Notes under the pieces: model-generated
Told to the model about the DNA's origin: nothing
Databases searched by the model: none
The model's input: only the letters and a program-made list of their open reading frames with translations
Position numbers and translations under genes: made by a program
Assembly: GCF_000423665.1 (NCBI RefSeq)
Contig: NZ_AUIK01000010.1
Coordinates: 348,210-412,209 of the forward strand
Direction of reading: 5' to 3'
DNA from: Solirubrobacter soli DSM 22325
GTDB lineage: Bacteria > Actinomycetota > Thermoleophilia > Solirubrobacterales > Solirubrobacteraceae
Length of the DNA: 64,000 nt
In this document: positions 8,189 through 16,355 of the stretch, piece after piece
Layout of the letters: every line of letters begins with the position of its first letter
Numbering within the stretch: the first letter of the stretch is position 1

Positions 8189-9311
8189 GATCGACCCAGC
8201 GGGCCTCGCTCGCCGAGGTCAGCACGGCGTCGGTGATGCGGGCGGCGCGCAGCCCGTCCTTGAAGGCCGGCATGCCCTCCGGCGCCGTCCCCGCCGCGAC
8301 CGCGGCATAGGTCTCGGCGACGAAGGCGTCGAAGCAGTCGCCGTAGCCCTGCGGGTGGCCGGGCGGTAGGTGGTTGTAGCGGGCGGCGGCCGCGGTCAGG
8401 TGCTCGGGGTCGCGCTTGAGCAGCGCCACCGCCTCGCGGCGCCCGATCCACAGCGTCTCCGGCTCCTCCTGGTTGAACTCCAGCGCCTCCTCGGCGCCGT
8501 CGAGCTCGAGCAGCAGGCGGTTCTTGCGGCCCGCGGAGATCTGCGAGATCACCGCGGTGCCGAGCGCGCCCTGATCGGTCTCGAACTGGATCAGCGCCGC
8601 GTCCTCGGTGTCGACGACCTTCGGCGCGCCGTGGCCGTCGGCGGCGGCGAACGCGGCGTGGGCCTCGCTGCTGAGCCGTTCAGGAAGGGCGGTCACAGTG
8701 CGCGCTGAGACCTTCGTGATCCGGTGGCCGGAGACGAACTCGGCGAGGTCGCACCAGTGGCTGCCGATGTCGGCGAAGGCGCGCGAGGCGCCGCCGTACT
8801 GCGCGTCGACGCGCCAATTGTCGTCCTCGGGGCGCAGCAGCCAGTCCTGCAGGTAGCTGCCGTGGAGCAGGCGGATCGGCCCGCTCACGCCCGTGCGCAC
8901 GCGTTCGCGCGCCTCACGCACCGTCGGGTAGTAGCGGTAGACGAACGGGACGCTCGCGATCCGGCCGCTGGCGTCGGCGGCGTCGCTGAGCGCCTGAGCG
9001 CCGGCGCCGTCGAGGGCGATCGGCTTCTCGCACACGACGTGCTTGCCGGCGGCGAGGGCCGCCTCGGCGAGCGGGACGTGCAGGTGATTCGGCGTGCAGA
9101 TGTGCACGACATCGATGTCGGGCGCTTCGACCAGCCGTTCGGCGGTGTCGAAGGCGAGCTCGGCCCCGAGGGCCGCGGCCGCGCGCTCGGCGCGGTCGGC
9201 AGTGGATGCGGCGACCCCGACAAGGCGCGCACCTGCGAGCCGGGCGGACCGCGCATGGACGGCACCGATGAACCCGGTCCCAGCAATGGCAACGCGTAGA
9301 CGTCGAGACAT
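8166..9311 (-). CDS. Gfo/Idh/MocA-family oxidoreductase, paralog 2
   Basis: This 381-residue enzyme has Rossmann motif AIAGTGFIGAVHA and CEKPIALD, as in paralog 1. It carries an insertion of about 20 residues (AHAAFAAADGHGAPKV) in the substrate domain that paralog 1 lacks. I choose ATG 9311 because a -10 box ends seven nt upstream. A TTG three codons earlier would lie within the promoter. It is a single-gene unit followed by a convergent MarR gene, unlike paralog 1, which leads a transport operon. It is likely an NAD(P)-dependent sugar or inositol dehydrogenase acting on the same or a related substrate. The divergent ROK gene is its probable repressor. Confidence 0.92.
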   Translation of the reverse strand: MSRRLRVAIAGTGFIGAVHARSARLAGARLVGVAASTADRAERAAAALGAELAFDTAERLVEAPDIDVVHICTPNHLHVPLAEAALAAGKHVVCEKPIALDGAGAQALSDAADASGRIASVPFVYRYYPTVREARERVRTGVSGPIRLLHGSYLQDWLLRPEDDNWRVDAQYGGASRAFADIGSHWCDLAEFVSGHRITKVSARTVTALPERLSSEAHAAFAAADGHGAPKVVDTEDAALIQFETDQGALGTAVISQISAGRKNRLLLELDGAEEALEFNQEEPETLWIGRREAVALLKRDPEHLTAAAARYNHLPPGHPQGYGDCFDAFVAETYAAVAAGTAPEGMPAFKDGLRAARITDAVLTSASEARWVDLTDEVRA

Positions 9312-9318
9312 GTGAACC

Positions 9319-9347
9319 AACCTAGTTCGGCTTTATCCGAGTGTCAA
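9319..9347 (-). promoter_or_regulatory. Promoter of oxidoreductase paralog 2
   Basis: On the minus strand, TTGACA (9347-9342), 17 nt, TAGGTT (9324-9319), then 7 nt to the ATG. The upstream CTTTTGC is shared with the promoter at 6193-6221. The message is probably leaderless. Confidence 0.7.
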
Positions 9348-9424
9348 GCAAAAGCCCCGCAGTATTGACCCGAGGCGACCATGCATTACACGTGTCATCA
9401 GAGGGACTTCAGTCGACTCCGACC

Positions 9425-9445
9425 GAGAAGTCTGGTTAACTTCTC
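9425..9445 (+). promoter_or_regulatory. Putative ROK operator, copy 2 (perfect 7-bp dyad)
   Basis: GAGAAGT (9425-9431) and ACTTCTC (9439-9445) flank the centre CTGGTTA. The core AAGTCTGGTTAACT is shared with 6300-6313, while the outer flanks differ in sequence but remain symmetric. It ends two nt before the ATG of the ROK gene. Confidence 0.55.
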
Positions 9446-9447
9446 TC

Positions 9448-10677
9448 ATGCTCACCGCGGGAGAGAGCCACGACCCCACGTCACCGACGGGGGCCGGGCG
9501 CGTGCTCAGCTTGATTCGGGATGGCGAAGCGGTGACGCGCGCGGACCTGGCTCGGCGCACCGGCCTGGCCCGCTCGACGGTGGCCCAACGCGTGGAGGCG
9601 CTCCTCGCGCACCAGCTGGTCTACGAGGCCGGGGGCTCGGCCTCCACCGGCGGGCGCCCGCCCACCGTACTCGCTTTCAACCGGTCCGCGGGCGTGGTGC
9701 TCGTCGCCGACCTCGGCGCGACCCATTCACGACTCGCGGTCTCTGACCTTGCGGGGGCCCCTCTGAGCGAGCGCGCGTACGACACGGACGTCGCGCGCGC
9801 CCCGGAGGAAGTTCTCGGGTGGGTGCACGAGCGCTTCACCGCGCTGCTCGAGGAGATCGGGCGCGATCCTGACGACGTCCGCGGGATCGGCATCGGCGTG
9901 CCCGCGCCGGTCGCGTTCTCGCGGGGAGAGCCGGTGGCGCCGCCGATGATGCCGGGATGGGACGGTTTCTCGATCCCGGGCTGGTTCTCGCGCCACTACG
10001 ACGCGCCGGTGCTCGTCGACAACGACGTCAACATCATGGCGCTGGGCGAGCATTGGTCGCACTGGCGTGAGACCGAGCACCTGCTCTACGTGAAGATCGG
10101 GACCGGGATCGGCTGCGGGATCGTGTCGGGACGCCGGATCCACCGCGGCGCGCAGGGCGCGGCGGGGGACATCGGCCACGTCCGGCTGGCGGGACATGAC
10201 GACATCGTGTGCCGCTGTGGCAACGTCGGCTGCCTCGAAGCGGTCGCGGGCGGGCGGGCGCTGGCGGCCAAGCTGGCCGACGCGGGCCTTCCGGCGCGCA
10301 GCTCGCGCGACGTGGTCAGGTTCGTCAAAGCGGGCGAGCCGCTGGCGATCCAGGCCGTCCGCGAGGCCGGCCGCTGCCTCGGCGAGGTGCTCGCCGAGTG
10401 CATCAACTTCTTCAACCCGGGCGCGATCGTGCTCGGCGGCGACCTCGCCGAGGCGCACCAGCAGCTGCTGGCCGGCGTGCGCGAGGTCTCCTTCGGCCGC
10501 TCGCTGCCGATGGCGACGCGGGACCTGCGGCTCGGCTGCTCGCAGCTGGGTGACCGGGCGGGCGTGATCGGCGCGGCGATCATGGTGATCGAGCACGTGC
10601 TCGCGCCGGAGACGGTCGACCGCGCGATCCAGGCCTACATGAGCGGTGGCGCGCGCCGTCGCCAGCAGACCGTCTAG
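9448..10677 (+). CDS. ROK-family transcriptional regulator, paralog 2
   Basis: This 409-residue protein has an N-terminal helix-turn-helix (AVTRADLARRTGLARSTVAQRVEAL) and a complete ROK domain. The domain has GIGVPAPVAF, DNDVNIMALGEH with the ROK catalytic Asp, KIGTGIGCGIV for phosphate, and the zinc motif CRCGNVGCLEA. The intact kinase residues mean it might still bind or phosphorylate a sugar, unlike paralog 1. The ATG lies just after the shared dyad operator. It is divergent from oxidoreductase paralog 2, which it probably controls together with itself. It is highly similar to paralog 3 immediately downstream, indicating tandem duplication. Confidence 0.92.
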   Translation: MLTAGESHDPTSPTGAGRVLSLIRDGEAVTRADLARRTGLARSTVAQRVEALLAHQLVYEAGGSASTGGRPPTVLAFNRSAGVVLVADLGATHSRLAVSDLAGAPLSERAYDTDVARAPEEVLGWVHERFTALLEEIGRDPDDVRGIGIGVPAPVAFSRGEPVAPPMMPGWDGFSIPGWFSRHYDAPVLVDNDVNIMALGEHWSHWRETEHLLYVKIGTGIGCGIVSGRRIHRGAQGAAGDIGHVRLAGHDDIVCRCGNVGCLEAVAGGRALAAKLADAGLPARSSRDVVRFVKAGEPLAIQAVREAGRCLGEVLAECINFFNPGAIVLGGDLAEAHQQLLAGVREVSFGRSLPMATRDLRLGCSQLGDRAGVIGAAIMVIEHVLAPETVDRAIQAYMSGGARRRQQTV

Positions 10678-10831
10678 GCCTTCGGGGTTAGAACGTGTTT
10701 CTTCGCAACGCGTGTAAAGCTGGCCAGTTTGTCGGATCACCCGCGTAACTTTCGGCCATTATGCGATCCAAACCCGCCGCTACCTCTGCTTTACTTCCGT
10801 CGATGGCGGACCGTATGACGATTGGAGCAAG

Positions 10832-11998
10832 ATGACCGGCGCGGGTTCGCTGCTCCGATTGATCCGCAACGGCGAGGCCGTCACACGCGCGGACCTGGTC
10901 CGGCGCACAGGGCTGGCACGTTCGACCGTCGCCCAGCGCCTGGACGCGCTGCTGGCGCATCAGCTGGTCTACGAAGCCGGTGGGTCGGCTTCCACCGGTG
11001 GGCGTCCCCCGACCGTCCTGGCGTTCAACCAAGGCGCGGGCGTGGTCCTCGTGGCGGATCTCGGAGCGACCCATTCGCGCCTCGTCGTGTCCGACCTGGC
11101 CGGCGCGCCGCTGGCCGAGACGACGTTCGACATGGACATCGCCGACGGCCCCGAGGCCGTGCTCGACTACGTCCACCAGCGCTTCGAGCTGCTGCTGGGC
11201 GAGATCTCGCGCGCTGCCGCGGACGTGCGTGGCATCGGCGTCGGTGTCCCCGGTCCGGTCGCGTTCTCGCGCGGCGAGCCGGTCGCCCCGCCGATCATGC
11301 CGGGCTGGGACGGGTTCTCGGTCCCCGACTGGTTCTCCAAGCACTACGACGCCCCGGTGCTCGTCGACAACGACGTCAACATCATGGCGCTGGGCGAGCA
11401 CTGGACCCACTGGCGCGACATCGAGCACCTGCTCTACGTGAAGATCGGCACCGGTATCGGCTGCGGCATAGTGGCCGGCCGCCGGATCCATCGCGGCGCC
11501 CAGGGCGCGGCCGGCGACATCGGCCACGTGCGCCTGGCCGGCCATGACGACGTCGTGTGCCGCTGCGGCAACATCGGCTGCCTCGAGGCGGTCGCGGGCG
11601 GGCGCGCCCTGGCCGCGAACCTCTCCGCCGTCGGCCTGCACGCCGAGTCCTCGCGCGAGGTCGTCGCGTTGGTGCGCGCCGGCGAGCCCCAGGCGATCCA
11701 GGCCGTCCGCGACGCGGGCCGCTACCTCGGCGAGGTCCTCGCGGGCTGCGTGAACTTCTTCAACCCGGGCGCCATCGTCATCGGCGGCGACATCTCCGAG
11801 GCCCACCAGCAGCTGCTGGCGGGCGTGCGCGAGGTGATCTTCCAGCGCTCACTGCCGCTCGCCACGGGCGATCTGCGGATCGTGCCGTCGCGCCTGGGCG
11901 ACCGCGCGGGCGCGATCGGTGCGGCGATCATGGTGATCGAGCACGTTCTGGCGCCGGAAGCGGTTGACCGGGCCATTCAGGCCGGTCTCGCCGCTTAG
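10832..11998 (+). CDS. ROK-family transcriptional regulator, paralog 3
   Basis: This 388-residue regulator is nearly collinear with paralog 2: winged helix AVTRADLVRRTGLARSTVAQRLDAL, NDVNIMALGEH, KIGTGIGCGIV, zinc motif CRCGNIGCLEA. The upstream gap of 154 nt does not contain the AAGTCTGGTTAACT operator of the other two, and the start has a ribosome site (GGAGCAAG). Expression and target are therefore probably different. No adjacent divergent oxidoreductase accompanies it; it may act in trans on the sugar operons or on the convergent Ebo cluster. The ligand is unknown. Confidence 0.9.
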   Translation: MTGAGSLLRLIRNGEAVTRADLVRRTGLARSTVAQRLDALLAHQLVYEAGGSASTGGRPPTVLAFNQGAGVVLVADLGATHSRLVVSDLAGAPLAETTFDMDIADGPEAVLDYVHQRFELLLGEISRAAADVRGIGVGVPGPVAFSRGEPVAPPIMPGWDGFSVPDWFSKHYDAPVLVDNDVNIMALGEHWTHWRDIEHLLYVKIGTGIGCGIVAGRRIHRGAQGAAGDIGHVRLAGHDDVVCRCGNIGCLEAVAGGRALAANLSAVGLHAESSREVVALVRAGEPQAIQAVRDAGRYLGEVLAGCVNFFNPGAIVIGGDISEAHQQLLAGVREVIFQRSLPLATGDLRIVPSRLGDRAGAIGAAIMVIEHVLAPEAVDRAIQAGLAA

Positions 11999-12088
11999 GA
12001 CGACGGCAAGCACTCAAGGCGTGCGGGAGAGCCCTGCCGCTGCGGCGGCCGGGCGCAACCGCGCGCGGGCACGCCGCCGCGCCTCGCC

Positions 12089-12147
12089 CGCGCCACGCCG
12101 GCGCCGCGCCACGCCGGCGCCGCGCCACGCCGGCGCCGCGCCACGCC
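12089..12147. repeat. Tandem repeat, 16-bp unit, about 3.7 copies
   Basis: CGCGCCACGCCGGCGC is repeated head to tail three times exactly, then truncated, between the convergent ROK3 and EboF genes. It is very GC-rich and prone to slippage, so copy number is likely variable. Confidence 0.85.
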
Positions 12148-12197
12148 GGGGTGGCGAACGTTTCGCCCTCGTACAGGGGCGAAACGTTCGCCACCCC
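12148..12197. terminator. Perfect 21-bp hairpin between convergent genes
   Basis: The arms 12148-12168 and 12177-12197 are exact reverse complements, with an 8-nt loop TCGTACAG. The stem contains AACGTT and starts with GGGG. The site lies between the 3' ends of the ROK3 gene and EboF, so a bidirectional terminator is the simplest reading. No U-tract follows. Confidence 0.65.
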
Positions 12198-12204
12198 CTC
12201 GAAA

Positions 12205-13593
12205 TCAGGCCCTCGCGGACTCCGTGACGCCGCTCAGGTCGAGCAGGAGATCGCGCACTTCCGTGGCGGCGATTCGTTCGCGAGCGAAGGAACCCTCGCT
12301 GCAGAGGAAGACGGGTCCGTCCTCGTCTGAGGGGGGCAGGAGGCCGTGGGTGCCCTTGACGTACTTGGACGCGTCGAGGCCCACGACGCTCATGACGTAG
12401 CGGAAGCCGGTCATCTTGCGTCCGAGGGCGAGGCCCGCGCGGAGCTTGGCGCCCTTTTCGTCGTCCGGGTCCATGAACAGCTCGGCGGGGTCGTAGCCCG
12501 GCTTGCGGTGGATCTCCACCTGGCGGCCGAAGTCCGGGGCGTGGGCGTTGTCGAGCCAGTAGTGGTAGGTGAACCAGGCGTCGCGCTCGGCTAGGACGAC
12601 GAGCTCGCCGGAGCGCTCGTGCGCGAGGCCGGCGGCGGCGAGCGCCTCGCCTTCCAGCACCTCCCCCACGCCGTCGAGTCCCGCGATCGCCTCGCGGGCG
12701 GCGGGGAGATCGGCGGGGTTGGCGACGTAGACGTGGGCGATCTGGTGGTCCGACACCGCAAACGCGCGCGAGGTCCACGGATCGAGGTACTCCATGCCCG
12801 CCTGCGTGTAGACGTTCAGGAGCCCCGCGCGGCGTAGGGCGCGGTTGATCTCCACCGGGCGCTTGGCCTCGGTGATGCCGTACTCGCTCAGCACGACGGC
12901 CTTGTCGCCGCGACCCTGGATGTGATCAAGCAGGTCGCCCAGGACCTCGTCGAGCTCACGCGCGGCCTTGGCCGCCTCGGGGCTGTTGGGGCCGAAGCGC
13001 TGGTGGTCGTAGTCGAGGTGCGGCAGGTAGACCAGCAGCAGGTCGAGCTGCTCGTTGTCGAGCACGATCTTGGCCGCGTCGGCGATCCACTTGGTGGACT
13101 TGATCGACGCCGTCGGGCCCCAGTACTGGAAGAGCGGGAAGTCGCCCAGCGGGCCGGTCAGGTTGTCGTGCAGCTGCGGCGGGTACGTGTAGCAATCCGG
13201 CGACTTGCGGCCGTCGGCGTGGTAGATCGGGCGCGGCGTGACCACGAGGTCCGTCGACATCCCCATCGCGTACCACCAGCAGAGGTTCGCGGCGCGGAAG
13301 CCCGGCTTGGAGCGGCGCGCGGTGTCCCACACGTTCTCGCCCTGCACGAGCTTGTTGTGCTGGCGCCAGAGGAAGACCTCGCCGAGGTCGCGGAAGTACC
13401 AGCCGTTGCCGACGATGCCGTGGTCGGTGGGGGTCAACCCCGTGGTGAACGTCGCCTGGACCGAACAGGTGACCGCGGGCACGATCGGGTCAAGTGCGGC
13501 CTGGAAGCCGTCCGCGCCGAGCTTGGAGACCCGGGGCATGTCCTTCAGTGCGCGCGGCGTGAGCCCCACCGCGTCAATGACCACGAGCGTCAT
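12205..13593 (-). CDS. eboF: Alkaline-phosphatase-superfamily phosphodiesterase/nucleotide pyrophosphatase (EboF-like)
   Basis: This 462-residue hydrolase of the type-I phosphodiesterase/nucleotide pyrophosphatase fold starts MTLVVIDAVGLTP, with the metal-binding Asp of the family. It contains FTTGLTPTDHGIVGNGWY (nucleophile region), LLVYLPHLDYDHQRFGP and KGTHGLLPP (distal metal ligands). The longer in-frame start would extend 45 nt into the upstream gene. I take the ATG that overlaps that gene's stop (ATGA). It is the last gene of the Ebo operon. In Nostoc, ebo genes are required to move a scytonemin precursor to the periplasm. The exact substrate is unknown; hydrolysis of a phosphodiester or phosphate on a lipid- or inositol-linked intermediate is my inference. 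Confidence 0.85.
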   Translation of the reverse strand: MTLVVIDAVGLTPRALKDMPRVSKLGADGFQAALDPIVPAVTCSVQATFTTGLTPTDHGIVGNGWYFRDLGEVFLWRQHNKLVQGENVWDTARRSKPGFRAANLCWWYAMGMSTDLVVTPRPIYHADGRKSPDCYTYPPQLHDNLTGPLGDFPLFQYWGPTASIKSTKWIADAAKIVLDNEQLDLLLVYLPHLDYDHQRFGPNSPEAAKAARELDEVLGDLLDHIQGRGDKAVVLSEYGITEAKRPVEINRALRRAGLLNVYTQAGMEYLDPWTSRAFAVSDHQIAHVYVANPADLPAAREAIAGLDGVGEVLEGEALAAAGLAHERSGELVVLAERDAWFTYHYWLDNAHAPDFGRQVEIHRKPGYDPAELFMDPDDEKGAKLRAGLALGRKMTGFRYVMSVVGLDASKYVKGTHGLLPPSDEDGPVFLCSEGSFARERIAATEVRDLLLDLSGVTESARA

Positions 13594-14726
13594 TCGATCA
13601 CCTCTGCTCCCAGCGCGACCAACCGGTCGCGCGTCCATTCCAGTTCACCCGCCAGACCGGCCACGAGTCCCTCGTCGTCGCGCGGCGCGTCGCGCATCAC
13701 GCTCCACGTGTAGGTCTCGACCTCATAGTGACGGGTCAGCGGCGCGGGCCCGCCGGCGAGCGCGGCCAGGGTCGCGCTCAGCTCGGCCTGCGTCGTGTGC
13801 TCGGCCGAGTTGACCGGCACGTGGAAGTGCACCCGCCACTCGCGCTCGCCCGGCAGGCCGCCGGCCAGCGCCTCGGGCAGGTCGTCCGTCCCCTCGACGT
13901 GCGAGTTCACGCACTCGCGCACCTGGTGCAGGAACTTCGGCTCGTCGAAGCGGGCGAGCAGCTCGCGCCCCTCCTCAGTCCCGGGCGAAGGGACGCGAAG
14001 CGCCGAACTCACTTGTGTCTTGACGATCGGAACATTTTTTGATGCGAGCAGCTCGACCGCCTCGGCGGGGTCCTCGAACTGCACCGCGAGGTGGCAGGCG
14101 TCGAGGCAGACGCCGATCCAGTCGGGCGCGAGGCCGCCGATCGCGTCGCACGCCTGCGCGATCGTCTCGACCGTGCAGCCGGGCTCGGGCTCGAGCGCCA
14201 GCCGGATCGTCTTGCCGGTCGCGTGCTCGATCTCCTCGAGCTCGACGGCGAGATCGGCGAGCGCGCGCAGCGCGGCGTCCTGGGCGGCGTCGTCCCAACC
14301 CTCGCGCCAGCCGAGCGGCAGCGTCGAGATCGACCCGTCGGTCACGTCGGCGGGCAGCAGCTTGGCCAGCAGGCGGGCGAGCCCGAGCGTGTACTCGCGG
14401 CGGTCGTCCTGCGCCCAGTGCGGCCAGTAGACGTCGCGCTTGACGACGTCCGCGTGGAACGCCTTGTACGGGAACCCGTTCAACGTGACCACTTCCAGCG
14501 AGAGCCGCTCGAGCTGATCGGCGAGCCGCGAAGCGGCCGCCTCGTCGGCGACCGCGGGCGCGGCGACCCAGAGCCCGATGCCGAGTTTCGGCACGTCGAG
14601 CTTCTCGCGCACGCGCGCGGTGAACCGTTCGAGCTGCGCCGCGACCCCGTCGAGATCGTCAGCCGGGTGGACGTTGGAGCAGTAGGCGAGGTGCAGCAGG
14701 CTGCCGTCGGCGTGCCGCAGCCTCAC
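13590..14726 (-). CDS. eboE: EboE, metabolite traffic protein (sugar isomerase/AP-endonuclease-like TIM barrel)
   Basis: This 378-residue protein starts with GTG, overlapping the EboB stop as GTGA. The sequence LAYCSNVHPADDLDGVAAQLE at the N-terminus, LNGFPYKAFH near residue 90, LALEPEPGCTVET and VCLDACHLAVQFED are typical of EboE proteins. The barrel keeps acidic and His residues usual for metal-binding xylose-isomerase-like barrels. It belongs to the seven-gene cluster that includes EboA, EboB, EboC and EboF. Known data tie Ebo proteins to export or translocation of a precursor; the reaction of EboE has not been established. Confidence 0.88.
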   Translation of the reverse strand: MRLRHADGSLLHLAYCSNVHPADDLDGVAAQLERFTARVREKLDVPKLGIGLWVAAPAVADEAAASRLADQLERLSLEVVTLNGFPYKAFHADVVKRDVYWPHWAQDDRREYTLGLARLLAKLLPADVTDGSISTLPLGWREGWDDAAQDAALRALADLAVELEEIEHATGKTIRLALEPEPGCTVETIAQACDAIGGLAPDWIGVCLDACHLAVQFEDPAEAVELLASKNVPIVKTQVSSALRVPSPGTEEGRELLARFDEPKFLHQVRECVNSHVEGTDDLPEALAGGLPGEREWRVHFHVPVNSAEHTTQAELSATLAALAGGPAPLTRHYEVETYTWSVMRDAPRDDEGLVAGLAGELEWTRDRLVALGAEVIE

Positions 14727-15586
14727 GCCCGCTCACCGCGAAGCACACCGGACCCTTCGAACGTCGCCGTCAAATCCGCCTCGCCCAGCTCGTCGAGGAT
14801 CAGCCGCCCGCTCTGGGCGAAGAACTCGACCGGGTTGCGCCAGACGACCTGGTCGATGACGTCGTCGTCGAACCCGGCCTCCTTCATCGCATCCGCGGTC
14901 TTGCGGACCTTCAGCGGATCGCTCACGCCCCAGTCGCACGCCGAGTTGACGATGATCCGCTCCGGCCCGTGCTCCTCGAGCACGCGGACCATGCGGTACT
15001 CGTCCATCTTCGTGCCCGGGTAGATCGAGAAGCCCGCCCAGGAGCCGGACGCCAGCACCTCGTTGACCGTGAGCTCGTTGTTGTGGTCGATGACCACGAG
15101 CTCGGGCGCGATGCCGGATTCCTCGACCAGCTCGATCGTCCGCCGCGTGCCGGCCGCCTTGTCGCGGTGCGGGGTGTGCACGAGCACGGGCAGCTCGAAC
15201 TCGACCGCCAGCTTGAGCTGCTCGCGGAACGCCTCGTCCTCGGCGGGCGTCATCGAGTCGAAGCCGATCTCGCCGACCGCCACCACGCCGTCCTTGGCCA
15301 GGAAGCGCGGGAGGACGTCGAGGACGTCGCGGCGCAGCTGGTCGTCGTTGGCCTCCTTGGGGTTGAGGCCGATCGTGCAGTGATGGCGGATGCCGAACTG
15401 CGCCGCGCGGAAGCGCTCCCAGCCCAGCAGCGAGTTGAAGTAGTCGATGAACGAGCCGACGTACGTGCGCGGCTGGCCGAGCCAGAAGGCCGGCTCGACC
15501 AACACCTTGACGCCCGAGGCCGCCATCGCCTCGTAGTCGTCGGTGGTCCGCGACGTCATGTGCGCGTGCGGGTCGAAGATCCTCAT
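14723..15586 (-). CDS. eboB: TatD-family metal-dependent hydrolase (EboB)
   Basis: This 287-residue TIM-barrel amidohydrolase has DPHAHM at residues 5-10 (first metal HxH pair), VGEIGFDS with the bridging Glu, LVHTPHRDK and VIDHNNE with the next His ligands, and SACDWGVSD with the catalytic Asp. All metal ligands of the TatD fold appear present. It follows EboA after a 16-nt gap and overlaps EboE by four bases. Although TatD proteins are often DNases, those in Ebo clusters form their own group and probably hydrolyse a small-molecule or lipid intermediate; this role is inferred. Confidence 0.87.
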   Translation of the reverse strand: MRIFDPHAHMTSRTTDDYEAMAASGVKVLVEPAFWLGQPRTYVGSFIDYFNSLLGWERFRAAQFGIRHHCTIGLNPKEANDDQLRRDVLDVLPRFLAKDGVVAVGEIGFDSMTPAEDEAFREQLKLAVEFELPVLVHTPHRDKAAGTRRTIELVEESGIAPELVVIDHNNELTVNEVLASGSWAGFSIYPGTKMDEYRMVRVLEEHGPERIIVNSACDWGVSDPLKVRKTADAMKEAGFDDDVIDQVVWRNPVEFFAQSGRLILDELGEADLTATFEGSGVLRGERA

Positions 15587-15602
15587 GGCTGGCTCTCCAC
15601 TC

Positions 15603-16355
15603 TCAAGGTCGGATGATCGGGGTGGGGCGGAGGGGCTGCCCGCCTTGATCTCTGTGGCTCAACGCACGCTGGGCGGCGGCTCGGCGGTCTTCGAACTCGC
15701 TGTCGAGCTCGGCCTCGATCGCGGCGATCTCCTCCGCGTGCGGGTACTTGTCGATGACGATCCAGACGGCGGGCGGGACGTCGCGCCCGGCGGCGACGCG
15801 CTCGTGCACGAACGCGGCGAGCATCCGCGCGCCGTCCGGGGTCACGCGCTCGGGGATGCCGTCGATCCCGGTGATCGGGACGCCGACGAACACGCACTTC
15901 AAGACCGCCTGGTCATAGGCAGCGTCCGGCAGGTGCTCGGTGGCGTACGGCCCGAGCGCGGCGGCGATCAGCCGCGTGTCGTTGGTGCGGATCGCGTCGT
16001 CGGTGAGGACGATCCCGCGATCGCCGATCTCAAGGAACGGCAGCGCGCGCAGGAGGCCGCGGCGCTCGGCTGCGTCGCCGAAGCGGTACAGCTCGGCCAA
16101 TTCGGCCTCGGCGCCCTCCCCCATCGCGGCCAGCAGCAGGACGCGCGCGGCGTCGTCGACGCTCCAGGTCCACACGTCGGCCGGGTCCGCGCCCTCGTCG
16201 AGCGTGTCGCGCCCGACCTTGCGGCCGACCATCGGGAACAGCGTCCGGACCTTCGTGGCGTCGGCGGCGACGTTGGCGCTCGCCTCGCGCAGCCAGGCGA
16301 GGCCTTCGGGCGTGGCGCGGGACTCGAGAGCGATAGAGAGTTCAGACAGATTCAC
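15603..16355 (-). CDS. eboA: EboA domain-containing protein
   Basis: This 250-residue protein starts with GTG at 16355, overlapping the upstream stop as GTGA, with GGAGGTGG just ahead. A far longer open frame upstream is antisense-like coding of the isomerase gene and is discarded. The protein is largely helical and resembles EboA: VGRKVGRDTL, WSVDDAARVLLLAAM, LRALPFLEIGDRG, VLKCVFVGVPITGIDG. No catalytic motif is evident. EboA has no known biochemical function. It is the signature member of the cluster and may be a scaffold for the other Ebo proteins. No signal peptide or membrane segment is seen. Confidence 0.85.
   Translation of the reverse strand: MNLSELSIALESRATPEGLAWLREASANVAADATKVRTLFPMVGRKVGRDTLDEGADPADVWTWSVDDAARVLLLAAMGEGAEAELAELYRFGDAAERRGLLRALPFLEIGDRGIVLTDDAIRTNDTRLIAAALGPYATEHLPDAAYDQAVLKCVFVGVPITGIDGIPERVTPDGARMLAAFVHERVAAGRDVPPAVWIVIDKYPHAEEIAAIEAELDSEFEDRRAAAQRALSHRDQGGQPLRPTPIIRP

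Noticed and set aside
12089..12147. Possible CRISPR array
   Set aside because: Units are 16 bp, directly adjacent without spacers, and no cas gene is near; it is a simple tandem repeat.
14723..15586. TatD DNase as a DNA-repair gene
   Set aside because: The TatD fold is clear, but its position between EboA and EboE with overlapping start and stop codons places it in the Ebo pathway.
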